A stretch of 45,689 bases of DNA. It comes from a virus. The stretch is taken from positions 1 through 45,689 of the IMG/VR virus record IMGVR_UViG_3300025598_000062. The stretch is one strand, 5' to 3'. The notes beneath the pieces were generated by a model. That model had not been told where the DNA came from and did no database searches. It saw nothing but the letters and a program-made list of their open reading frames with translations. Each line of letters opens with the position of its first letter. Within the stretch, counting starts at the first letter, position 1. Positions 13,588-20,527 of the stretch are shown piece after piece. Made by a program: the position numbers and the translations under genes.

Positions 13588-14016
13588 TTAGACAATAGTT
13601 TCCCTAGGGTGGATAAGACTGACTTCTTTCCTTCCCTCTCCAAGGCTTAAGTTGTTGTAAACACAAAAGCCCCCAAGTGCGCTTGACGGGTTTATTCGCT
13701 TATACATTAGGCCTAGTTTTCCACCTGAGTTACCCAATGCTTTACCAGTCGCTAAACCAACGCTGGTCGCCTTTTGCCTCGGGGTGTGACGAGGTGCGGT
13801 GTTTTTTGGGTTCAGTCCATGCAGACCATCAGCTAACGCGCCCTGACGGTTGATGTGAAATCGGAAATAAAAAAAGCCGTTTACAACTGCGCTCTGGTGA
13901 CAAGTCTTGCTTAAATTCTTTTTACGGAAACTTAGGCAAAACAGAGCGCATGTATAAACGGCTTCAATTTCGTTGCTTGTCACGACAACGTTGAAAATTA
14001 TAAAGCCGTTTTTCAT
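13588..14016 (-). CDS. Doubtful 142-codon ORF or non-coding region with a long inverted repeat
   Basis: A frame runs from ATG 14016 to TAA 13588 but has no convincing ribosome site, and codon use is unlike its neighbours (frequent CTA, AGG, GGA, CGA). The predicted protein (SKTCHQSAVVNGFFYFRFHI..., LSLGEGRKEVSLIHPRETIV) has no recognised domain. The N-terminal third is made of a 23-bp inverted repeat. The stretch may instead be an untranslated leader, an origin or a structured RNA. I keep it as a low-confidence ORF so that the region is described. Confidence 0.3.
   Translation of the reverse strand: MKNGFIIFNVVVTSNEIEAVYTCALFCLSFRKKNLSKTCHQSAVVNGFFYFRFHINRQGALADGLHGLNPKNTAPRHTPRQKATSVGLATGKALGNSGGKLGLMYKRINPSSALGGFCVYNNLSLGEGRKEVSLIHPRETIV
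13874..13964. repeat. Long inverted repeat, 23-bp arms, 45-base spacer
   Basis: Left arm 13874-13896 and right arm 13942-13964 are reverse complements at 20 of 23 positions; both contain AAGCCGTTTA and TGCGCTCTG. A further AAAGCCGTTTTTCAT lies at about 14000. A second, shorter complementary pair (GTGACAAG near 13897, CTTGTCAC near 13975) partly interlocks with it. The element is upstream of the replication-protein-like gene, so an origin or regulatory RNA is plausible. Confidence 0.7.
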
Positions 14017-14041
14017 GGTTGGTGCAAATTGTTGAAAATTT

Positions 14042-14410
14042 TTAGAAGGGCACGTCTTCTAACTTGTTTTCTATTGCTAACAAAGTCTGGAGACGTTGTT
14101 TGATCTCGTCTATTTTGCGTTTGTATTCATCGTTCAAGCGGTCAACCTCTCTGTTAAGAGTTTCTACTTGTCGGGCTACGCTATTGAAACCCTCGGGCAG
14201 CAAATAGTCAAACTTGGCGTACTCGATAGGCGTATAGGTATGCCACTTGTCAGACATATCAGACATATCTGTTGGAAAAAGCGTATAACGCATGGCGTTG
14301 GTGCTATGCGTCCGCACCTCATGAACAATGCCTTCGATAGAAATCAATCGTTGGTCATGGTCAATTTGAGCAGTCGCTACTGCGTCATCGTGGGATTGTT
14401 GCAAGTTCAT
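14042..14410 (-). CDS. Coiled-coil hypothetical protein (122 aa)
   Basis: The start is at ATG 14410 (MNLQQSHDDAVATAQIDHDQ) after TTAGGAGCTTAAAA; a longer in-frame start would cover the small membrane ORF upstream. The C-terminal half (ARQVETLNREVDRLNDEYKR...) is a clear heptad-type coiled coil. A Met/Ser/Asp patch (TDMSDMSDKWH) sits mid-protein. No family recognised. Confidence 0.75.
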   Translation of the reverse strand: MNLQQSHDDAVATAQIDHDQRLISIEGIVHEVRTHSTNAMRYTLFPTDMSDMSDKWHTYTPIEYAKFDYLLPEGFNSVARQVETLNREVDRLNDEYKRKIDEIKQRLQTLLAIENKLEDVPF

Positions 14411-14412
14411 TT

Positions 14413-14508
14413 TTAAGCTCCTAAGTTGATGAAATAGACGATGGCTGCGCCAAAAGCCACCAAAACAAAAATACCGGCGCACATCAGGTCATAAAAAAAC
14501 GTCTTCAT
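14413..14508 (-). CDS. Very small single-TM protein (31 aa)
   Basis: ATG 14508 after TTAGGAGCAAGCA opens MKTFFYDLMCAGIFVLVAFG... ending YFINLGA. A single hydrophobic segment fills most of the chain. The last codons (TTAGGAGCT) double as the ribosome site for the next gene, a coupling also seen elsewhere in this block. Too short for confident homology, but start, spacing and hydrophobicity support it. Confidence 0.55.
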   Translation of the reverse strand: MKTFFYDLMCAGIFVLVAFGAAIVYFINLGA

Positions 14509-14552
14509 TGCTTGCTCCTAAGGGGGACTAAGCCCCCTGTTGTTATTGAAAA

Positions 14553-14783
14553 TTAGAACAATGACTTTTCTTCGTAGCAGTAATTCAACTGCTCTTTGCT
14601 AGCCATTTCTAGCAGGGTGTAGTCAACCCATTGTTTGCATTTGTGCATACCCTCTAACCAAGAGATCAAAATTTCAAAACTGTCGGCTGGGATTGCTTCA
14701 ACGGTGCGGATAGTGGCATCAATACAAGAGTTGCAAACAACTTTGTCGCCAACTTTCAATTTTAAAAATTCACGTTTGTTCAT
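14553..14783 (-). CDS. Hypothetical early protein (76 aa)
   Basis: ATG 14783 after TAGGAGTAAGAC gives MNKREFLKLKVGDKVVCNSC..., with KLKVGDKV resembling the start of a small SH3-like beta barrel and four cysteines (CNSC, HKC, YC). It is the first gene after promoter module 1, so it is likely among the earliest expressed on this strand. Function unknown. Confidence 0.7.
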   Translation of the reverse strand: MNKREFLKLKVGDKVVCNSCIDATIRTVEAIPADSFEILISWLEGMHKCKQWVDYTLLEMASKEQLNYCYEEKSLF

Positions 14784-14799
14784 GTCTTACTCCTAAACC

Positions 14800-14864
14800 G
14801 CCATTTGCGAAATTGCTTGGCGTAAATAAATTATAGTCTAGAAACACATCAAACAATATCAAAA
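14800..14864 (-). promoter_or_regulatory. Promoter and leader hairpin module 1
   Basis: Read on the minus strand: TTGTTT (14856-14851), 15-base spacer, perfect TATAAT (14835-14830), then ATTTACGCCAAGCAATTTCG. The leader can form a short hairpin (CGCCA...TGGCG). The whole segment is nearly repeated at 16288-16354. It lies directly upstream of the gene ending at 14553. The 15-base spacer is short for sigma-70, so an activator or an extended contact may be used. Confidence 0.65.
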
Positions 14865-14870
14865 ATGACG

Positions 14871-14909
14871 AAAACTCATAGAATACACGAATATATTTCT
14901 ATGAGTTTT
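14871..14909. terminator. Perfect 13-bp inverted repeat; terminator or operator
   Basis: AAAACTCATAGAA (14871-14883) and TTCTATGAGTTTT (14897-14909) are exact reverse complements around a 13-base AT-rich loop. It lies just after the DUF932 gene and just upstream of promoter module 1. It could end DUF932 transcription or be an operator for that promoter. The T run follows on the plus-strand side only (GAGTTTTTGAGG), so a minus-strand terminator role is uncertain. Confidence 0.55.
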
Positions 14910-14929
14910 TGAGGTTATATAGTATTAAA

Positions 14930-15910
14930 CTATGCTGAAAGAGCTAGTTCGAGAGCTCTGGTTTTCAACTTGTCGCCGGTTCCGAACCATGCTTCGTTTA
15001 ATCGTGCATCGGCGCTACGTTTAAAAGAATGGTGGTCAATAAATTCAGTCACCGCATTGACCATGCCCCAGTAAGTGCCCCGAGAGCCGTTAAGTTGTGA
15101 ACCCATGCCAGCGCCATGAAAAAGATCAAGGACGCTTTTGTAAGCACGGCTGTCTTCAATCTTAAAGTTGGCATCGGTCTTGAGGCGGTATGATGTAGGC
15201 TCAAACAAAGCTTTGAGATATTGGTCAGGTTTAGTGCCGTAACATTCTTTGGTGGCAAGGTATCGGGCATCGCCAATAAAGCGTTCCCATTGGCTCACTT
15301 GCACGCCCAACTCATCTTTGACTTTGGTTGCGTCAAACTTAGTGTTATGACGAACAAAGATCGAATTTGCCATTTCACGTTCAGCGATTGCCAAAGTATT
15401 GGCGCAAACCACACGAATAGACGTAAATCGTGCGGATGTTGCCATGCCTCTATCGCAGCTGGTAGCAAGCAACAAAAAGCCGCCAATTCCATCATCTGGC
15501 GTAATTTCCGCAGCTTTGTTCGTTTCAGCCAATGCCCAGATGCGGCGACCGCCTTTGAGAGTGCCAGCGGTATGCAACTTATAGCCTTGGGTATCAACTA
15601 AATCCCGAAAAAACTCAAGCACTTGCGCTGGTTGCACTTCGTGGTAGCGTTCGCTGACAATGCTTAATGGTTCACCATTATCGCTACGGAATAAAACTTC
15701 TTGTCCAGTAAAAGTAGATACTGCGGATTCATTGGGTTGCTTATACAAAACAGATGACCGCTGAATAGACCAATCAAGACCAGCGGCTTTGCGCCAATCG
15801 TCAATGCCAGCGTTGGGGTCAAGTTGCTGACCAAGGCCGTGCCAAGGGGTTTCGCCAACATAAGCCATTTCAGCTTTGCCGTCTAAACGGATAGTAAGTT
15901 CGTGTGCCAT
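14930..15910 (-). CDS. DUF932 phage/plasmid-like protein
   Basis: The product is 326 residues: MAHELTIRLDGKAEMAYVGE, TPWHGLGQQLDP, VSERYHEVQPAQVLEFFRDL, FTSIRVVCANTLAIAERE and a C-terminal NGSRGTYWGMVNAVTEFIDH. This is the DUF932 family (phage/plasmid-like protein), common in early regions and of unknown molecular function. Length is normal for the family. It is preceded by ACTTAGGAGCAG and by tandem hairpins, and followed by a perfect inverted repeat, so it may have its own expression control. Confidence 0.9.
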   Translation of the reverse strand: MAHELTIRLDGKAEMAYVGETPWHGLGQQLDPNAGIDDWRKAAGLDWSIQRSSVLYKQPNESAVSTFTGQEVLFRSDNGEPLSIVSERYHEVQPAQVLEFFRDLVDTQGYKLHTAGTLKGGRRIWALAETNKAAEITPDDGIGGFLLLATSCDRGMATSARFTSIRVVCANTLAIAEREMANSIFVRHNTKFDATKVKDELGVQVSQWERFIGDARYLATKECYGTKPDQYLKALFEPTSYRLKTDANFKIEDSRAYKSVLDLFHGAGMGSQLNGSRGTYWGMVNAVTEFIDHHSFKRSADARLNEAWFGTGDKLKTRALELALSA

Positions 15911-15930
15911 TTTTCTGCTCCTAAGTAAAA

Positions 15931-15974
15931 GATCGTAAAAACACGATCCGCAAACCCTCTGTCACAGGGCTTGC
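15931..15974 (-). terminator. Tandem hairpins upstream of the DUF932 gene (attenuator-like)
   Basis: On the minus strand, GCAAGCCCT/AGGGTTTGC (15974-15966 with 15958-15950) forms the first stem, with one mismatch. GATCGT/ACGATC (15948-15943 with 15936-15931) forms the second, followed by TTTTAC and the ribosome site of the DUF932 gene. This could partly terminate the upstream transcript or adjust DUF932 translation. Strength cannot be judged by eye. Confidence 0.45.
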
Positions 15975-15983
15975 AGTCTTGTT

Positions 15984-16271
15984 TTAGTATGTAAAGAAAC
16001 CTTGAATTGCGCCAACGTAACCGCCTGTGGCTGTCTTGCGTTTAAACAACTCGGTGTAATCCATTGCTCCAACCCAGCGGTTCCATGCTGGGTTAAAAAA
16101 CACGATGTAGTTGGCTGGCTTGCCTTCAAGGTCAAAGTATTTGCCAGCGGTTTCAGAAGCTTTGATTAGAGCTTTTTCGGCAGCTTCTTGGCTGGCGTAA
16201 TTTTTGCAAGGCTGTTTGTTGGTCGAACGATATTCTTCGATGCGGGCAATCAAGCTAGTGACGATGTTCAT
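15984..16271 (-). CDS. Hypothetical protein (95 aa), first gene of the minus-strand block
   Basis: The start is at ATG 16271 (MNIVTSLIARIEEYRSTNKQ) after AAGGAAAACATT; a longer frame would pass through the promoter and is rejected. The rest reads NYASQEAAEKALIKASETAG, GKPANYIVFFNPAWNRWVGA and ends GGYVGAIQGFFTY. It has a helical start and an aromatic C-terminus. Short proteins of this type are common next to DUF932 genes in phages. Function unknown. Confidence 0.75.
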   Translation of the reverse strand: MNIVTSLIARIEEYRSTNKQPCKNYASQEAAEKALIKASETAGKYFDLEGKPANYIVFFNPAWNRWVGAMDYTELFKRKTATGGYVGAIQGFFTY

Positions 16272-16287
16272 AATGTTTTCCTTAATA

Positions 16288-16354
16288 GCCCGTCTGCGAT
16301 ATTGCTTGGGCGTAAGTAAATTATAGTATCGAAAACAACGAAACAATATGAAAC
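16288..16354 (-). promoter_or_regulatory. Promoter and leader hairpin module 2
   Basis: Minus-strand TTGTTT (16346-16341), 15-base spacer and TATAAT (16325-16320), followed by TTACTTACGCCCAAGCAATA. It matches module 1 at most positions, including outside the -10 and -35. Its leader can form GCCC...GGGC where module 1 has GCCA...TGGC, so one base pair changes on both sides. It should drive the 95-aa gene and DUF932. Confidence 0.7.
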
Positions 16355-16384
16355 AACAAAAGAATCAAAAAAATTTAAAGATTT

Positions 16385-16414
16385 TTGAAAAAAATTGCAA
16401 AAATCGGGTAGGAT
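16385..16414 (+). promoter_or_regulatory. Putative plus-strand promoter for the DNA-modification operon
   Basis: TTGAAA (16385-16390), 18-base spacer and TAGGAT (16409-16414), in a very A-rich region, about 30 bases upstream of the ParB-like start. It is divergent from promoter module 2. The -10 is imperfect. No other plausible promoter precedes the plus-strand operon. Confidence 0.5.
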
Positions 16415-16443
16415 GACCAGAAGTTCTATTTCAAACCGCAGAA

Positions 16444-17010
16444 ATGACCATGAAAAACCTCGAAATTCACTACATTGCGATTGAAGATTTGATTCCCTAC
16501 GCCCGAAACGCTCGGACGCACAACGATGAGCAGGTAGCGCAGATTGCGGGGTCTATTAAAGAATTTGGTTTCACTAACCCTGTTTTGCTGAACCCAGATA
16601 AAACAATCATTGCTGGTCATGGTCGGGTAATGGCCGCTCGTAAGCTGGGCTTGGAAAAAGTGCCCACGATTACGTTGCATGATTTAACAGACGCCCAACG
16701 CAGGGCATACGTTCTAGCTGATAACAAACTTGCATTGAATGCCGGTTGGGACGAAGAAATGCTTAAGAATGAACTCCAAGACTTGGAACTTCATTTGCAG
16801 CACTTGGCAGGTTTCAATGAAATGGAACTTAATCTTTTGTTTAATGGTTGGGATTCTGACATTGAAAAAATGGAAGCCATTGAGCCAAAAGACAGCGTAG
16901 CCCAAGAGCGCATCACCATAACTTGCAATCCAGAATTAAAACAAGAGCTTTGGGAAGCCATTACCAACTTGGTAGATTCGTTAGGATTAGATGATGTTGA
17001 AGTCTCCTAA
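16444..17010 (+). CDS. ParB/Srx-fold protein
   Basis: The product is 188 residues. The N-terminal ~95 residues are a ParB-like domain: EDLIPYARNARTHNDEQVAQ, GFTNPVLLNPDKTIIAGHGR, VMAARKLGLEKVPTITLHDL. The GHGR takes the place of the ParB GERR box. The C-terminal half is helical with no HTH I can identify. In phages and islands such proteins often sit beside DNA-modification enzymes; here it overlaps dpdA by 20 bases. The ribosome site is weak, and ATG 16450 is an alternative start. A role in guiding modification or acting on ends is only inference. Confidence 0.85.
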   Translation: MTMKNLEIHYIAIEDLIPYARNARTHNDEQVAQIAGSIKEFGFTNPVLLNPDKTIIAGHGRVMAARKLGLEKVPTITLHDLTDAQRRAYVLADNKLALNAGWDEEMLKNELQDLELHLQHLAGFNEMELNLLFNGWDSDIEKMEAIEPKDSVAQERITITCNPELKQELWEAITNLVDSLGLDDVEVS

Positions 17011-17875
17011 ACTCAACATACTGATTGCTTTTCCTTATTTTAGTCAGGCTAACTATGCCAACCTGATGGCTAGAGACCCATCATCTTTTCGTTTGATTGT
17101 TGATTCCGGCGCATTTACCGCTTGGAATACTGGTAAAAAAATTTTGATGGAGGACTATTGCAAGTTCCTCAAGACCGTTCCAAGCCATTGGGATTACAAA
17201 GCTGTTCAATTTGATGTTTACGGCGACCCAGAAAAGACTTACACCAACTATTACAAGATGTTAGATATGGGGTTCACCGATGTGATGCCGGTGTTCACCA
17301 GAGGTGATACTGTCGAGCGTTTAGATGAGTTCTATACGCATACAAATTACATCATGTTTGGCGGTATCGCCATTGGCGGGTCAAACCGAAACTACGTTAA
17401 GTGGTTCAATCAAGTAAACAAAGGCAGGGACACCCACTGGCTAGGGTTCGTCAACATGCCATTTATCAAGCATTACAAACCCTATTCCGTAGATAGTAGT
17501 AGTCTGTTTTCAGCGGCTAGGTTTGGCAATTTGCAGTATTACGTTGGACAGGGTAATTTAAAGTCAGTCCATCGTACGGATTTCGTCAAAAAGCCCGATA
17601 GGGTAGTCATTGATAGCCTAGTCAAGACAGGATTTACTCATCAAGAAATTGCGCTGTTAGCTAACCAAGACGCTTGGGAAGGCTCATCAGCGCCTTATGA
17701 CGGTGTAAACATTAGAGGTTTGGCGTCTTTTATGACCATTACCAGCCATGTAAAGAGGGCGGTGGAAATAGAACGCAACATAGGCACAAAAGTCTATCTA
17801 GCTGTTGGCAACAAAGAGCAGATTAACTGTGTATTTCAATCGTTAGAGCTTCTTAAATCCAAAAAACTTATCTGA
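16991..17875 (+). CDS. dpdA: DpdA, DNA guanine transglycosylase (7-deazaguanine insertion)
   Basis: The product is 294 residues with a TGT-like barrel. The N-terminal LIVDSGAFTAWNTGKKI includes the catalytic-type aspartate D38. AVQFDVYGDP, DVMPVFTRGD and YIMFGGIAIGGSNRNY follow the barrel strands of phage DpdA. These enzymes replace guanine in DNA with a 7-deazaguanine base. The clustering with queF, queC, folE, queD and queE strongly supports this over tRNA TGT. The start may be 16991 or 16994; AGGA at 16983-16986 fits the second slightly better. Confidence 0.88.
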   Translation: MMLKSPKLNILIAFPYFSQANYANLMARDPSSFRLIVDSGAFTAWNTGKKILMEDYCKFLKTVPSHWDYKAVQFDVYGDPEKTYTNYYKMLDMGFTDVMPVFTRGDTVERLDEFYTHTNYIMFGGIAIGGSNRNYVKWFNQVNKGRDTHWLGFVNMPFIKHYKPYSVDSSSLFSAARFGNLQYYVGQGNLKSVHRTDFVKKPDRVVIDSLVKTGFTHQEIALLANQDAWEGSSAPYDGVNIRGLASFMTITSHVKRAVEIERNIGTKVYLAVGNKEQINCVFQSLELLKSKKLI

Positions 17876-17884
17876 AAGGTCAAT

Positions 17885-18289
17885 ATGAGCGACACTAAAA
17901 CACTAACCCTTCTCGGGGCAAATACCACCGATTACGGGGCTAGCTACAACCCTGCTATCTTGGAAAGTTTCGAGAACCAATTTCCAGCAAACAATTACGT
18001 TGTTGAGCTGGAATGCCCAGAATTTACGCACATTTGCCCAAAAACTGGGCAACCTGACTTCGCAAACATCACCATTCGTTATTCGCCCGATCAAAAATTG
18101 GTCGAATCTAAGTCTTTAAAACTCTATTTGTTCGGATTCCGTACTCATGGAAGCTTTCACGAAGATTGCGTAAACACTATTGCCAATGACTTGGTAGCTT
18201 TGATGAGCCCTAAGTGGATTGAAGTGCGAGGCGACTTCATGCCTCGTGGCGGTATCAGTATCAATCCTTCGGTGCGTATCGAAAAATGA
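17885..18289 (+). CDS. queF: QueF, NADPH-dependent preQ0 reductase
   Basis: The product is 134 residues, the short (type I) form. [20 protein letters not shown] carries the nucleophile C51 and D58, with the same spacing as Bacillus QueF C55 and D62. [14 protein letters not shown] is the QueF signature, and FHEDCVN follows. The enzyme reduces the nitrile of preQ0 to the aminomethyl group of preQ1. Its presence predicts preQ1, rather than preQ0, as the DpdA substrate. It lies nine bases after dpdA with an AAAGGTCAAT ribosome site. Confidence 0.93.
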   Translation: MSDTKTLTLLGANTTDYGASYNPAILESFENQFPANNYVVELECPEFTHICPKTGQPDFANITIRYSPDQKLVESKSLKLYLFGFRTHGSFHEDCVNTIANDLVALMSPKWIEVRGDFMPRGGISINPSVRIEK

Positions 18290-18735
18290 TAGTCATAACA
18301 GCCAACCCTAACTCGATTGAGTTTGAAGATCAACTAAATCAGCTTCTTAAGCTGACAAAACTGATGCTCAATGAAATCGGCTACGTGGTGGCTGTTTTTT
18401 ATCGTCAACAAGCAAAACAAGGAAAGTTGTTTTTGCTTGTGTCGGGCAAAGTCGTTGTGGGCTTTTGTAGCTTTAACGTCCGCAAGCGTGATGGTGTTGG
18501 GGTAATTTATGAGGTCGGAACTCACCCTGTCATAAGAGGCAAAGGTGGGGGCAAAATGCTTATAGAAGCCGTGCTGACTAAGTGCAACATCATTACGCTG
18601 AAATGCCCTGTTGATAACAAATCAAACAACTTCTATCAAAAAATAGGCAAACGAATTGGCGTAGAAGCTGGCAAAAAACGTCAGCTAAACGTCTGGGAAA
18701 TCAATCATTCAACATTGAGAGGTCAAAATGAGTAA
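18286..18735 (+). CDS. GNAT-family acyltransferase inside the preQ1 cluster
   Basis: The product is 149 residues. The acyl-CoA binding motif is seen at R84-x-x-G87-x-G89 ([15 protein letters not shown]), preceded by the beta strands [15 protein letters not shown] and [10 protein letters not shown] and followed by [19 protein letters not shown]. This is a standard GNAT fold. It overlaps queF (ATGA) and queC (8 bases), so it is translationally embedded in the pathway. It may acylate the aminomethyl group of preQ1 free or in DNA; that is inferred from position. A host-protein acetyltransferase is the main alternative. Confidence 0.83.
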   Translation: MIVITANPNSIEFEDQLNQLLKLTKLMLNEIGYVVAVFYRQQAKQGKLFLLVSGKVVVGFCSFNVRKRDGVGVIYEVGTHPVIRGKGGGKMLIEAVLTKCNIITLKCPVDNKSNNFYQKIGKRIGVEAGKKRQLNVWEINHSTLRGQNE

Positions 18736-19423
18736 AGTAATGGTAGTTCTTTCTGGTGGGCAAGACAGTACGACTTGCTTGTTTTGGGCAATCAATAACT
18801 TTAATGAAGTCCATGCAATCAGTTTTGACTATGGCCAAAAACATAGCGTAGAGCTAAAAAGCGCCAAAAGAGTAGCAAAACTAGCCAAAGTCGATTCACA
18901 TCAAATCGTAAATGTAAAAGGGTTACTGAAAAGCCGTAGCCCTTTGGTAGACCTTAACGCCACGTTAGAGACCTACAAAAACTACAAAGAGATGGACAAA
19001 ATTATTGGCGACCGTATTGAACTTACATTCGTTCCCATGCGTAACGCATTGTTTTTAAACATTGCAGCCAATTACGCTCTTGCCTTAGACACATACGACT
19101 TGGTAACTGGCGTTTGCCAAATGGATAACGCAAACTATCCAGATTGCCGAGACGAATTTATTAAAACGCAAGAAAAAACAATTAACCTTGCGCTTGGCAT
19201 CGAAAACTTTAAAATCCACACCCCGCTGATGGACTTATCAAAGTCTGAAACCGTGGAGTTGGCACAAGAATTGCCCGGGTGTATGAGGGCTATGGCTTAT
19301 TCGCATACTTGCTACGCAGGTGAAGTGCCCCCATGTGGTAAATGCCATTCCTGTGTGCTGAGAGCGCACGGTTTCAAACAAGCGGGTGTTAAAGACCCAT
19401 TGGTCGAAAGGTTCAAAGAATGA
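18728..19423 (+). CDS. queC: QueC, preQ0 synthase
   Basis: The product is 231 residues. The PP-loop SGGQDSTT (residues 9-16) binds ATP. The C-terminal zinc site uses four cysteines (CYAGEVPPCGKCHSC, about C195, C203, C206, C209). QueC converts 7-carboxy-7-deazaguanine to preQ0 using ATP and ammonia. Length is normal; there is no Gat-QueC fusion of the kind used for archaeosine-type DNA bases. It overlaps folE by ATGA. Confidence 0.96.
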   Translation: MSKVMVVLSGGQDSTTCLFWAINNFNEVHAISFDYGQKHSVELKSAKRVAKLAKVDSHQIVNVKGLLKSRSPLVDLNATLETYKNYKEMDKIIGDRIELTFVPMRNALFLNIAANYALALDTYDLVTGVCQMDNANYPDCRDEFIKTQEKTINLALGIENFKIHTPLMDLSKSETVELAQELPGCMRAMAYSHTCYAGEVPPCGKCHSCVLRAHGFKQAGVKDPLVERFKE

Positions 19424-20082
19424 AAACTTCCGAAATTATCCGCCAACGTTTAAAAAGCCGTGGCATTCCATTCCATGCCAACGACAACATTGGTGATTGG
19501 ATTATGGATGGTGAGCTGATGGCGCTACAAAAAGAGGTTGAAGCTGACTTAGAGCGAATGCTTCAGTCTTTGGTCATTGATACTGAAAACGACCATAACA
19601 CGCAAGAAACAGCGAAGCGTGTGGCAAAGATGTATTTGAAAGAGGTTTTCAAAGGCCGTTACGAACGTATGCCTACGATAACCGATTTCCCCAATGCCAA
19701 AAATTTAGACCAGATTTACACCATAGGTCCAATTACTGTTCGTAGTGCTTGTAGCCACCATCTAGTCCCAATTATGGGTAAGGCTTGGATTGGTGTCTTG
19801 CCTAGCGATAGGGTCATTGGTATAAGTAAGTTCGTTCGTTTAGTTGAATGGATTATGGCTCGTCCACAAATTCAAGAGGAAAGCACCGTGCAAGTTGCTG
19901 ACCTTGTTGAAAGCCTTATCGAACCCCGCGGTCTGGCGGTCATTGTTGAAGCCCAACATGAATGTATGACTTGGCGTGGTGTGCGAGAAACAGAAACCAA
20001 GATGACTACCAGCATCATGAGAGGCGTCTTTTTAAATGATGCGTCAGCTAAAAATGAATTTTTAAGGCTGATTGGCAAATGA
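19420..20082 (+). CDS. folE: GTP cyclohydrolase I
   Basis: The product is 220 residues. Zinc ligands are visible in SACSHHLVPIMGKAWIG (C111, H114) and AQHECMTWRGVR (C182), and GISKFVRLVEWIMARPQIQE is the conserved central motif. It opens the GTP imidazole ring to give dihydroneopterin triphosphate, the first step toward preQ0. Phage copies raise flux when many guanines are to be replaced. It overlaps both neighbours by four bases. Confidence 0.96.
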   Translation: MKTSEIIRQRLKSRGIPFHANDNIGDWIMDGELMALQKEVEADLERMLQSLVIDTENDHNTQETAKRVAKMYLKEVFKGRYERMPTITDFPNAKNLDQIYTIGPITVRSACSHHLVPIMGKAWIGVLPSDRVIGISKFVRLVEWIMARPQIQEESTVQVADLVESLIEPRGLAVIVEAQHECMTWRGVRETETKMTTSIMRGVFLNDASAKNEFLRLIGK

Positions 20083-20525
20083 CCTACTACTCAAGCAAAA
20101 CATTTGGGCATGACGTTGGACTAAGTTGCGCTTTCCGTCAATGGAGAGCGGATTCCCATTGTCACTTTGTGCATGGATATGCCATTTCAGTTCGCTTGGA
20201 CTTTGAAGCCACTGAGCTTGACCATCGTAATTGGGTCATAGACTTTGGTGGCCTCAAAGACTTTAAAGAGATATTGAAAAAAACGTTCGACCATAAAACT
20301 GTGGTAGCTAAAGATGACCCTTTCCTTCATTGGTTTTTGCATGGTCGTACACTGGGCGTTATCGACTTAGTAGTTGTAGAGCGGGTTGGATGCGAAGCGT
20401 TTGCCGAATTGGTATACGAAATGGCTAAACAATGGCTAGAAGACCAAGGACACGCCGATAGGGTCAAAATGGTAAACGTGACCATTGCAGAGCATGGAGC
20501 CAACAGCGCTTCTTATGGAGTATAA
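20079..20525 (+). CDS. queD: QueD, 6-carboxytetrahydropterin synthase
   Basis: The product is 148 residues. It follows the branch of the family with LSCAFRQWRADSHCHFVHGY in place of the classic AAH...HGH pattern; RNWVIDFGGLKDFKEILK and FDHKTVVAKDDP follow, then TIAEHGANSASYG. The zinc and catalytic Cys/His set is therefore a variant one. It makes carboxytetrahydropterin for QueE. It overlaps folE by ATGA. Confidence 0.92.
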   Translation: MTYYSSKTFGHDVGLSCAFRQWRADSHCHFVHGYAISVRLDFEATELDHRNWVIDFGGLKDFKEILKKTFDHKTVVAKDDPFLHWFLHGRTLGVIDLVVVERVGCEAFAELVYEMAKQWLEDQGHADRVKMVNVTIAEHGANSASYGV

Positions 20526-20527
20526 AA

